From Deltaproteobacteria bacterium (GTDB lineage Bacteria > Desulfobacterota_B > Binatia > UBA9968): 11,639 bases of DNA. Below the pieces are notes generated by a model. It saw only the letters and a program-made list of their open reading frames with translations, was not told the origin of the DNA and ran no database searches. Location of the stretch: contig JACPSF010000440.1 in assembly GCA_016193385.1 (NCBI GenBank), positions 1 through 11,639 on the forward strand. The letters are read 5' to 3'. Shown one piece after another: positions 6,416 through 11,639 of the stretch; the first letter of the stretch is position 1, and each line of letters begins with the position of its first letter. The position numbers and the translations under genes were made by a program.

Positions 6416-6655
6416 ATGACTTGGTTAGGTCTAGCCCGCTACCTTAGGGAACATTGGTGCCCCTTTGTTTCTTCAGTGGCTTTTGGTAGCGGAATCACAG
6501 TTTTATTGATTCTTTGGGCATTAAAAGAGGCGTGGGTACGAAGCTTTTTGGCCTCTCAGAACCAACTGCTTTCTTTCGGCGTTCTGCTCCTAATAGCCGC
6601 CATTTTGCTTCCAGCTTGGCCCCGTGCAGTCGATGCTTGGCGCCGGTACCTCTAG
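6416..6655 (+). CDS. N-terminal transmembrane segment of an amber-split KAP NTPase
   Basis: This 79-codon frame encodes two hydrophobic helices (about residues 20-38, VAFGSGITVLLILWALKEA, and 51-67, LLSFGVLLLIAAILLPA) after a short basic-aromatic N-terminus. It ends at TAG 6653-6655. The same frame stays open from the next codon straight into the KAP NTPase frame ending at 9043. The codons between encode two further membrane helices (LIGGGVFFAAVVAAVLIYA and ITTIGVLLLLITWALTSWLW). The simplest reading is the 5' part of one gene broken by a nonsense codon, not an independent small membrane protein. There is no obvious Shine-Dalgarno site before ATG 6416. An in-frame TGA at 6314-6316 limits any upstream extension. 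An independent small membrane protein remains possible. Confidence 0.6.
   Translation: MTWLGLARYLREHWCPFVSSVAFGSGITVLLILWALKEAWVRSFLASQNQLLSFGVLLLIAAILLPAWPRAVDAWRRYL
6653..6655 (+). other. In-frame TAG codon interrupting the KAP reading frame
   Basis: The codon order is CGG TAC CTC TAG ACT CAA GCG, reading RYL-stop-TQA. Both sides share the frame 6416-9043. No typical start codon with a ribosome binding site follows closely: the first in-frame TTG is at 6815, already inside the fourth hydrophobic helix. A single-base change (for example from CAG, TGG or GAG) would explain it. Confidence 0.85.
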
Positions 6656-6814
6656 ACTCAAGCGCGTGAGCACCCGCCCCTTCAGCATGCCGACCTGATT
6701 GGAGGGGGTGTATTTTTCGCTGCCGTTGTTGCAGCAGTACTCATCTACGCGGACACTAACCGCCCGCCAATCTCTGGCCAGGCCTATATCACTACTATCG
6801 GAGTCCTGCTCCTC

Positions 6815-9043
6815 TTGATCACCTGGGCCTTAACGTCCTGGTTATGGTCGCACCGCCCGCAAAGTTCGGCCGAGATTCCCGTTCGCGCTCTCTACCGGAA
6901 AGGTGATTATCCAGATGATCCGATTACAAGAGATGACGAGGACCTTCTCGGTAGGGTGGTTTTTGTCGACAGACTGTTCGAACAAGTTTTGTCCGTACCG
7001 TCGCCACAATCGTTTGTGTTCGGGCTCTATGGAGGTTGGGGAGAAGGAAAGACATCCGTGCTCAATCTCCTTCAAAAAAGGCTGGCTCAAGATCCCAACA
7101 CCGTGACTGTGGTGTTCAATCCTTGGTACCTCGCTACCGAGGCGGCGTTAATCCAAGCATTTTACGCGGCAATCGAAGGCGCGTTGCAAAGCCGTTACGC
7201 ACTCTCACGGCTCCACGGAACTATCAAACGATATAAGCAGTTTCTCACATTTGGGCTTCGCTATTTCGGATTCTATTTTCCGACAAAGGATGACCCAGAG
7301 CGATTGCGTACTGAACTCGAGTCATGGATCGTCCGCCTGGATTGCCGCACAATAATTATCATTGATGACATCGATAGACTTCAAGCGGACGAAATGCTTG
7401 CCGTATTCAAAATAGCGCGCCTATCCGCGAGATTACGTAATAGTGTATTCCTACTAAGCTTCGACCCCCTCACGGTGATCGACCGGCTCAAAATTGACAA
7501 CAAGGCAGAGCCGGAGTTCCTGGAAAAGATTATTCAGAAGCCAGTGCGTCTCCCACCCGCAGAACAACGGGACATTGATCGATTTCTCTTTTACTCTGAC
7601 CCAGGCGGTCCAGAAAGTCATCGGTCTGCTATTGACCACTTGCTCGACGAATTGCGGATTGATCCCTGGACCCGGAAAGAATTCGATAACAAGATGACCT
7701 TTTTTTATCAAACCCGGCTGAGGAGACTCTTCCGGACAATGCGACACGCCAAGCGATATCTAAACGCGCTGCGTGCCTCGCTGCCTCCGATTGTCGGAGA
7801 GGTCAACGTATACGACTTTTTTCTTTTAGAAGCGCGCCAGGTATTTTCCCCCAGGATTTACAGAGATATCTGGAGCAGCCCCTGGTATTACCTGCCGAAC
7901 TGGGCGCCGGAAATCTTTCTTACGTATCCCTTTGCCCTGATAACAGACGCGGACGAAAAATACCGGTTAATCAGAAAGCATATTCAGAAACTACTCGATC
8001 AAGAGCCTGAGAAAGACTTAGCGAAGGAGCTCCTAGAAGAGCTTTTCTTCGTACAGGTAAAGGACGCCTTTAGCGATCATTTTATGAGGTCAGATCAGAG
8101 CGGCCTTGCACAGCGTCATGAATCGGAAAAACGGGTGACTCACCCGAAATGCTTTCCCAGGTATTTCATGTTCAAGCTACCAACAGGCGAATTCGGCGAC
8201 CGACTAATTGAAGAGCTCATCGAAAAGTGGAATTCCGCATCGGATCCACAGGATATCGTATATGACGACCTTCACCGCTACATAGAAACAGGTCAGCTAG
8301 TACAAATCTTTGAAAAGCTACGAATCTTTCGGCAATTGATCTCGCCCGTACGAGTCCCGGCAATCGTGCGCGTCCTCTCCCGGCTCAGTAGTGACCTATC
8401 TCTGACGTCCACGGAACCGTGGAGCTCAGAACGTGACCGGGCTTCGAGCCTTCTGTTACAGCTAGTAGAAGATCGTACTGATCCAGATGAGATCCAGCCT
8501 CTAGTTCAAGAAGTGGTAGGTGAGGCAACATCAATCCCCTTCGCTGTTTCCATCGTATATGAATCAGGAACGAGAGGTTCTGGCTCATATTTCCACATCT
8601 ATGAAAAAATAAACATCGCGTCGTTGCGGAAGCTGGCTTGCAAACGCTTGACGGATTACTTCGTAGAGGGCAAACGAGATATTTTCGAGGAGCTATCAGG
8701 CCGCGATTTGCCGTTTGTCTTGTATCAGTGGGCAACGAACTGGAACACGGACGATCAAGAAAATCGTCCTGTTGTCCAAAAATACGCCATAAGCCTGATG
8801 GACAGTAAGCCTGAGTACTTAGGCAGACTACTCAGTCATTTTAGAACGAGGACAATATCCGGTGAGTATTCAGGCTTTGATTTTGAGGCGTTTAGAAAGG
8901 CCTTCGATTCATCAGTTATTGAGGTACTCTTAAGCCGCTACGGAGATGCCGCCCTTACAACGCCAGAAGCGAAAGAAGCCACGGAACTCTTTAATAAACA
9001 CTATGCTGTCTACAAGGCCAGCGGTGCTGAGAAACAGAAGTAA
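6815..9043 (+). CDS. KAP-family P-loop NTPase, membrane-associated (downstream part of split gene)
   Basis: This is a KAP-type STAND P-loop NTPase; the family includes animal Kidins220/ARMS and the F-plasmid phage-exclusion protein PifA. Numbered from TTG 6815, the Walker A is GGWGEGKT (73-80), preceded by the family-typical SFVFGLY. The conserved FNPWYL follows. The Walker B is IIIIDDIDR (D184, D185, D187), followed by a sensor strand SVFLLSFDP (210-218) and FLEKIIQ (235-241). The ~500-residue C-terminus is helical and matches no domain I recognise. Known KAP proteins usually carry transmembrane helices inside the P-loop domain. Here none lie between the Walker motifs, and four lie upstream, two of them encoded before the in-frame TAG at 6653-6655. 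The TTG start is only nominal: the frame is open back to 6656. Base composition is lower in G+C than the upstream operon, which suggests horizontal acquisition. A role in phage exclusion or membrane signalling is inference only. Confidence 0.85.
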   Translation: MITWALTSWLWSHRPQSSAEIPVRALYRKGDYPDDPITRDDEDLLGRVVFVDRLFEQVLSVPSPQSFVFGLYGGWGEGKTSVLNLLQKRLAQDPNTVTVVFNPWYLATEAALIQAFYAAIEGALQSRYALSRLHGTIKRYKQFLTFGLRYFGFYFPTKDDPERLRTELESWIVRLDCRTIIIIDDIDRLQADEMLAVFKIARLSARLRNSVFLLSFDPLTVIDRLKIDNKAEPEFLEKIIQKPVRLPPAEQRDIDRFLFYSDPGGPESHRSAIDHLLDELRIDPWTRKEFDNKMTFFYQTRLRRLFRTMRHAKRYLNALRASLPPIVGEVNVYDFFLLEARQVFSPRIYRDIWSSPWYYLPNWAPEIFLTYPFALITDADEKYRLIRKHIQKLLDQEPEKDLAKELLEELFFVQVKDAFSDHFMRSDQSGLAQRHESEKRVTHPKCFPRYFMFKLPTGEFGDRLIEELIEKWNSASDPQDIVYDDLHRYIETGQLVQIFEKLRIFRQLISPVRVPAIVRVLSRLSSDLSLTSTEPWSSERDRASSLLLQLVEDRTDPDEIQPLVQEVVGEATSIPFAVSIVYESGTRGSGSYFHIYEKINIASLRKLACKRLTDYFVEGKRDIFEELSGRDLPFVLYQWATNWNTDDQENRPVVQKYAISLMDSKPEYLGRLLSHFRTRTISGEYSGFDFEAFRKAFDSSVIEVLLSRYGDAALTTPEAKEATELFNKHYAVYKASGAEKQK

Positions 9044-9109
9044 TCTTCTGGTGACTATTGGTTGCGGTCAAAGAAAGACTCCCGAACTCCCCCGCCCCAC
9101 GATTTCTTT

Positions 9110-9158
9110 GGACACCTGATTGGGAGAAATTTTAGGGAGAAGAACTCAGGAGGTGTCC
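9110..9158. mobile_element. Possible insertion-sequence left end (inverted GGACACC/GGTGTCC)
   Basis: GGACACC (9110-9116) and GGTGTCC (9152-9158) are perfect 7-bp inverted repeats. They sit directly ahead of the transposase-like frame beginning at 9159, with AGGAGG at 9148-9153. This resembles the terminal and leader region of IS3-family elements. No matching right end was found in the window. Confidence 0.4.
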
Positions 9159-9278
9159 GTGGTGAAAAGGCAAGTGCAACGAGGTCGTTTCTCTGCTCGT
9201 CGAAAGGTGGAAGCTGTTCTGGGCTTACTGGGGGATGAAGAGCTCGACGGGTTGTCTCGGGGGCAGGGTCAGGTCTAG
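9159..9278 (+). pseudogene. IS3-type transposase OrfA remnant
   Basis: A 39-codon frame starts at GTG 9159 (or GTG 9162), with AGGAGG 5-8 nt upstream, and ends at TAG 9276-9278. Its translation, VVKRQVQRGRFSARRKVEAV then LGLLGDEELDGLSR, resembles the first helix-turn-helix region of IS3-family OrfA proteins (RRFSARxKxEAVLxLLxGExLDxLSRELG). The expected continuation (about 60 more residues, then OrfB with a DDE core) is absent: the sequence turns into the dispersed repeat at 9315. It is therefore a dead fragment. It lies about 110 bp after the KAP gene and shows past transposition in this island. The match is to a remembered family pattern, not a search. Confidence 0.5.
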
Positions 9279-9314
9279 TATCGAAGCATCCCAGCCGCTT
9301 GGCAGCCAGGTATG

Positions 9315-9496
9315 TTTACCATCAGAGGAATTAAAAGGAGGTGCTTTTCACGTAACCCGGAATGACATCGGAGCTCTGTCTCCCCGCGGCTGTGAAAGCA
9401 GATGCCACCGATCAATCACCAGAGATATCCGCCAACGCGGATGCCAGGGCTGCTCGTAGCTTCCGGAGATCCACCGCTTGTCCCGAGGAGTAGGCC
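9315..9496 (+). repeat. Dispersed repeat, copy A (~180 bp)
   Basis: This diverged copy of 11137-11326 lies in the same orientation. Shared anchors in order are: TTTA(C/T)C, AATTAAAAGG, CTTTTCAC(G/C)TAACCC, TCGGAGC(T/G)CTGTC, AAAGCAGA, AACGCGGATGCC, GCTCGT(A/G)GCTTC, ATCCACCGC and TGTCC. Roughly two thirds of positions agree, and more than that in the last 60 bp. Neither copy carries a shared open frame. It covers part of the gene-poor stretch 9279-9674; in 9497-9647 I see only the weak broken frame mentioned in the findings. Confidence 0.75.
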
Positions 9497-9647
9497 TGAA
9501 GGTAGTCCAAAGGACGATGGCCAAGCGGCCAGTAAAGCTGGCTCCGCCATGGTACAGCCGCGGCCTAGGCCATCTGACCATCCGCAAATTCCGTCCTTGA
9601 AAGTTCACCCGCTCTCTGTCCTAAACCTACCTCCGACACTTGCGGAC

Positions 9648-9677
9648 TTGCTCAATTGCGCAAATCCGCAACAATCA
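9648..9677. repeat. 30-bp operator-like repeat, copy 1 (3' side of the ArsR gene)
   Basis: This 30-bp sequence is identical to 9993-10022, beginning TTGCTCAATTGCGCAAATCC and ending CAACAATCA at its right end. The first 24 bases form an imperfect palindrome centred on GCGC (18 of 24 positions symmetric): TTGC at one end, TTGCGCAA in the middle, GCAA at the other. The ArsR stop codon (TGA, plus-strand 9675-9677) lies within this copy. Confidence 0.9.
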
Positions 9678-9974
9678 GCGAGAGCGGGAGGCTGAGTCGA
9701 CGAAGCCTGAAAGGCTATTCAAAATCTTCCCGACCTCGCGCGGGTGCTTTAGCCTGTACCGGGAGCGCCTCCCGTCGGTGTCGTACCTTACGACCTCGGC
9801 AAGCCGCAAAGCGGCCAGTATATGGCTGACCCGCGACAGCGTCCTTCCGACGGTTTTGGCCACCGCGCTGGGGCTCATCTCGCGGTTATGGGCCAACGCC
9901 TGAACGATCGCGAAGGCCACCGGATTCCCCAGCAGACGGCAGAGCCGTGATTGCCGATACGCGCTCTCTTCCAC
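9675..9974 (-). CDS. ArsR/SmtB-type winged-helix transcriptional regulator
   Basis: This is a small DNA-binding regulator. The core LCRLLGNPVAFAIVQALAHN, then the recognition-helix segment SPSAVAKTVGRTLSRVSHIL, then the wing YDTDGRRSRYRL is the classic ArsR winged helix-turn-helix layout. No CxC metal-binding motif of arsenic or zinc sensors is visible, so its signal is unknown. The frame is open to a TTG at 10017-10019, which would give 114 aa. I favour the GTG at 9972-9974 (about 99 aa), because homology starts just after it and the longer version would read through the operator-like repeat. No candidate start has a good Shine-Dalgarno sequence. A copy of the 30-bp palindromic repeat lies about 20 bp upstream, as expected for autoregulation, and another lies at the 3' end. 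No obvious target gene is adjacent. Confidence 0.75.
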   Translation of the reverse strand: MEESAYRQSRLCRLLGNPVAFAIVQALAHNREMSPSAVAKTVGRTLSRVSHILAALRLAEVVRYDTDGRRSRYRLKHPREVGKILNSLSGFVDSASRSR

Positions 9975-9992
9975 AGCCAACCCATAGCACGT

Positions 9993-10022
9993 TTGCTCAA
10001 TTGCGCAAATCCGCAACAATCA
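9993..10022. promoter_or_regulatory. 30-bp operator-like repeat, copy 2 (upstream of the ArsR gene)
   Basis: This copy is identical to 9648-9677, spaced exactly 345 bp from it. Its symmetric core (18 of 24 positions) centred on GCGC and its place just upstream of a winged-helix regulator suggest the regulator's binding site. From 10023 to 10225 I see no gene. Confidence 0.6.
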
Positions 10023-10225
10023 CGATTTGGGGGAGCACCGGGGCCTGGCTTTGTATTCTGGACAATCTTGCCTGGACTACAGAGAGAATAAAAGTGGGAT
10101 TTAAGGGGAGCGCATTTAGGGGGTCGGGAGCCTTTTCTGGAACGAGCTGGCTCCGATGAAAACAGCCAGGCAGGGCGAGGGACGAGAATGGCAGCCGCCG
10201 AAAGCGTCCTTGACGCTGTTGCGAC

Positions 10226-10651
10226 CTATTCTCTTACCAGCGAAAAGCCATATTGCTGGCTGGCCTCTATGAAATGCCGGTCGAAGGCAAAGGCCTGCCG
10301 GCAGCCGACTTCGTCCATAATCACGAGGCTCGCGCAGTCAACTACACCCCAGTCTTTGTCCTTATATTTCCAGAAAAACTCCAATGCCTCTGCTTCCATC
10401 CTCTCGTCCACTGTAACAAGATCGACCACCGAAGGCCGCTGAATTCGTTGCCACAGCCTTTCTGCCTGACTGTAACCCAGTTTGGTCTTCACAATCGTCA
10501 AAGCTTCATACGCTGTCCACGTAGATGTTATCAAAGGCACAGCCGATTGGAGCAGACGGCGGTAAACGCCCGTTGCTTCAGCGTGATATCTGTCCTTCGT
10601 ATTGGTAATAGCCACCCAAGCCGAGGCATCGGCAAAGACCGGTTCGCTCAT
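10226..10651 (-). CDS. vapC: VapC-type PIN-domain ribonuclease toxin (second module)
   Basis: This 141-aa PIN-domain protein has its acidic active-site residues in place: D8 in VFADASAWVAI, E49 in TAYEALTIV, D105 in WGVVDCASLVIM and D124 in FAFDRHF. It is probably the RNA-cleaving toxin of a VapBC pair. The ATG (plus-strand 10649-10651) overlaps the antitoxin stop as ATGA, a typical translationally coupled arrangement. It is not closely similar to the first VapC in this window (different flanking motifs, and WGVVDC in place of RSGDAIHLA), so the two did not arise by local duplication. The stop is TAG at 10226-10228. Expression should be controlled through the palindromic operator upstream of the antitoxin. 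Confidence 0.9.
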   Translation of the reverse strand: MSEPVFADASAWVAITNTKDRYHAEATGVYRRLLQSAVPLITSTWTAYEALTIVKTKLGYSQAERLWQRIQRPSVVDLVTVDERMEAEALEFFWKYKDKDWGVVDCASLVIMDEVGCRQAFAFDRHFIEASQQYGFSLVRE

Positions 10652-10920
10652 TTCTCACGCCGCAAGTACGCACGCATATTCTCAGAGAGATCTTCCGGGC
10701 CTTCTCCGATTCCAACAATGCCAAGTGCCCACTCAATATCCTTTTCACTCCTCTTGACTGGCCTACCGACTCTCTTCTTTGCTTCCGCAAGAGTAATTCC
10801 AATCCGCTGCGAGGACGGGCGGGGCTTTTGACGGGCATACCCGCGAGAACTTTCTTCCTTCGCCATTGGTTCTCCTTCTTTGGACCGCGGCTTACGACTC
10901 GAATATGTCTTGCTCTTCAT
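10648..10920 (-). CDS. VapB-like antitoxin (second module)
   Basis: This is a basic 90-aa protein directly upstream of, and overlapping by 4 bp (ATGA), the PIN toxin gene. The N-terminal part is Lys/Arg/Ser-rich. The C-terminal part (GIVGIGEGPEDLSENMRAYL then RREK) resembles the C-terminal segments with which VapB-type antitoxins wrap their toxin. Two starts are credible: ATG at 10918-10920 with GGGGAG 4 nt upstream, and ATG at 10864-10866 (72 aa) with AAGGAG 5 nt upstream, which has the better ribosome site. I give the longer one because a perfect palindromic operator and likely -10 region lie just ahead of it. The DNA-binding fold is not clear by eye. The frame also runs open to 11055, but that would cross the operator. 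Confidence 0.72.
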   Translation of the reverse strand: MKSKTYSSRKPRSKEGEPMAKEESSRGYARQKPRPSSQRIGITLAEAKKRVGRPVKRSEKDIEWALGIVGIGEGPEDLSENMRAYLRREK

Positions 10921-10942
10921 TGCGCTCCCCAATGGGCTTTTC

Positions 10943-10975
10943 ACTATATAGCACGGTTTAGGGTGGCTATATAGT
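10943..10975. promoter_or_regulatory. Paired CTATATAG operator of the second VapBC module
   Basis: ACTATATAGC (10943-10952) and GCTATATAGT (10966-10975) form a perfect 10-bp inverted repeat with 13 bp between. Each half contains the self-palindromic CTATATAG, and the centres are 23 bp apart. On the minus strand the proximal half supplies TATAGT, a good -10 box about 23 nt before the antitoxin ATG at 10920. Repressor binding would block the promoter, as expected for TA autoregulation. No clear -35 box is present. Confidence 0.65.
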
Positions 10976-11136
10976 CCCTGCGAAAGACCGAGCTTGTGCC
11001 GCGAACTCGCTTTGTCACTCTTTGAGTATTCTCGATGCTGGGCAAAGGGGGTCAAGGCCGCTCTTGGCTCTTTTGGCGTTCTTCTCCAATCCTATGCGCC
11101 CTCCAGCGTATCTTCCTCTCGGCCTCCACCCTGGCC

Positions 11137-11326
11137 TTTATCCTCAAACAAAATTAAAAGGGCCGGAGTCTTTTCACCTAACCCACGGCATGGCCTCGGA
11201 GCGCTGTCCGCCTCTCATGGTCCCAAAAGCAGACTCCACTGACTTATCACTACACAAAATTCAGAACGCGGATGCCGGCCTCGCTCGTGGCTTCTTGGAA
11301 ATCCACCGCCTGTCCTGAGCAGGCCC
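11137..11326 (+). repeat. Dispersed repeat, copy B (~190 bp)
   Basis: This is the partner of 9315-9496 in the same orientation, 1.8 kb away, beginning TTTATCCTCAAAC and ending near TCCTGAGCAGGCCC. It lies in the 580-bp gene-free stretch 10921-11500 between the antitoxin and the oxidoreductase. The minus-strand frame through its right half is closed by TAG TGA TAA in a row, which argues against coding. Next to it, GGCCCGACGGGCC (11322-11334) is a near palindrome. Confidence 0.75.
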
Positions 11327-11412
11327 GACGGGCCGATCCCCTTTCTATCCCTTGCCGGCGGTGGACGCTAGTCGATTGCCTCTCTTCTCGCCAAGGAGAA
11401 ATTAGTATTCCC

Positions 11413-11440
11413 TTGACGATGCCGTCTGGTAGAGTATTTA
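11413..11440 (+). promoter_or_regulatory. Candidate promoter of the oxidoreductase gene
   Basis: TTGACG (11413-11418, five of six -35 bases) is followed after 16 bp by TATTTA (11435-11440), inside an AT-rich stretch TATTTATTAT. The start of transcription would be about 50 nt before ATG 11501. Sequence inspection only. Confidence 0.4.
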
Positions 11441-11500
11441 TTATCGGGATCGCGAGCTGCAACTATTCCTGAGGCCGTGCCCGAACGAAAGGAGCAAGAG

Positions 11501-11639
11501 ATGAACTCCTCGTCCATGGAACTGGGAGCGATTGGAATCTGGACGGCGCAGTTTGATTATCAGCCTGCCGCCAAGGCGCGAGAAGCTGCCGCGGAACTCG
11601 AACAGCTCGGGTTCGGAGCGATCTGGTTCCCCGAAAGCG
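11501..11639 (+). CDS. Luciferase-like (LLM) F420-dependent oxidoreductase, 5' end only
   Basis: The first 46 codons of a gene run off the window. The translation MNSSSMELGAIGIWTAQFDY then QPAAKAREAAAELEQLGFGA then IWFPES matches the N-terminus of luciferase-like monooxygenase-fold proteins (first beta strand GxWT, helix AAxELExLG, strand GAxWxPE). It most resembles the F420-dependent subgroup related to the mycobacterial MSMEG enzymes. Such enzymes transfer hydride from reduced coenzyme F420 to varied substrates, and the substrate here cannot be told. The ATG has AAAGGAG (11488-11494) 6 nt upstream and a candidate sigma70 promoter further up. A flavin-dependent family member remains possible. 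It marks the return to ordinary G+C-rich chromosome after the island. Confidence 0.75.
   Translation, partial: MNSSSMELGAIGIWTAQFDYQPAAKAREAAAELEQLGFGAIWFPES

Noticed and set aside
9235..9459. Plus-strand 74-codon frame containing the AAGGAGG motif near 9336
   Set aside because: It crosses from the transposase remnant into the dispersed repeat, has no protein-like pattern, and is not conserved in the second repeat copy.
10253..10831. Plus-strand 192-codon frame opposite the second TA module
   Set aside because: The minus-strand PIN domain with all four acidic residues and the ATGA-coupled antitoxin explain this region. The plus frame is a shadow.
11250..11462. Minus-strand 70-codon frame in the region before the oxidoreductase
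   Set aside because: It lies across the dispersed repeat and a GC palindrome, ends in a run of three stops, and reads like mistranslated repeat.

Overview
The window looks like one end of a high-G+C bacterial operon, then an accessory island of about 6.5 kb, then the start of another chromosomal gene. Candidate lineages are uncultured high-G+C groups such as Binatota, Methylomirabilota, Rokubacteria or deltaproteobacterial relatives. This guess rests on a luciferase-like F420-type oxidoreductase together with several classes of short interspersed repeats of the kind seen in such genomes. There is no rRNA or marker protein here to settle it.

Positions 1-4965 (+ strand) are compact and G+C-rich. 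They encode a UvrD/Rep-type helicase, a membrane protein with a spermidine-synthase-like C-terminus (2 nt gap), a metzincin-type lipoprotein protease (38 bp overlap with the preceding gene) and a TrmJ-like RNA 2'-O-methyltransferase. An array of eight 9-bp units separates a strong Shine-Dalgarno sequence from the trmJ start codon.

Positions 4966-6415 hold a toxin-antitoxin pair: an unrecognised 74-aa antitoxin candidate and a PIN-domain VapC. The pair is bracketed by two copies of a ~98-bp direct repeat (about 92% identical), each with a 20-bp palindrome at its core.

Positions 6416-9043 hold a KAP-family P-loop NTPase whose reading frame is cut once by an in-frame TAG at 6653-6655. Without that codon, one 875-codon gene would run from ATG 6416 to 9043, with four predicted transmembrane helices ahead of the NTPase domain. 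The gene is visibly poorer in G+C than the operon upstream.

Positions 9044-11500 contain an IS3-like transposase remnant and a ~180-bp dispersed repeat present twice in direct orientation. They also contain an ArsR-type regulator on the minus strand, with an identical 30-bp operator-like site at each end, and a second VapBC module on the minus strand behind a paired CTATATAG operator. From 11501 a luciferase-like (F420-type) oxidoreductase begins and runs off the end.

The island therefore combines two toxin-antitoxin modules, a membrane KAP NTPase (a family that includes the phage-exclusion protein PifA), a transposon remnant and repeats. This is a typical mix for a defence or stabilisation hotspot, but no complete known defence system is visible. 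The amber-interrupted membrane KAP gene and the repeat-bracketed TA cassette deserve the closest look.
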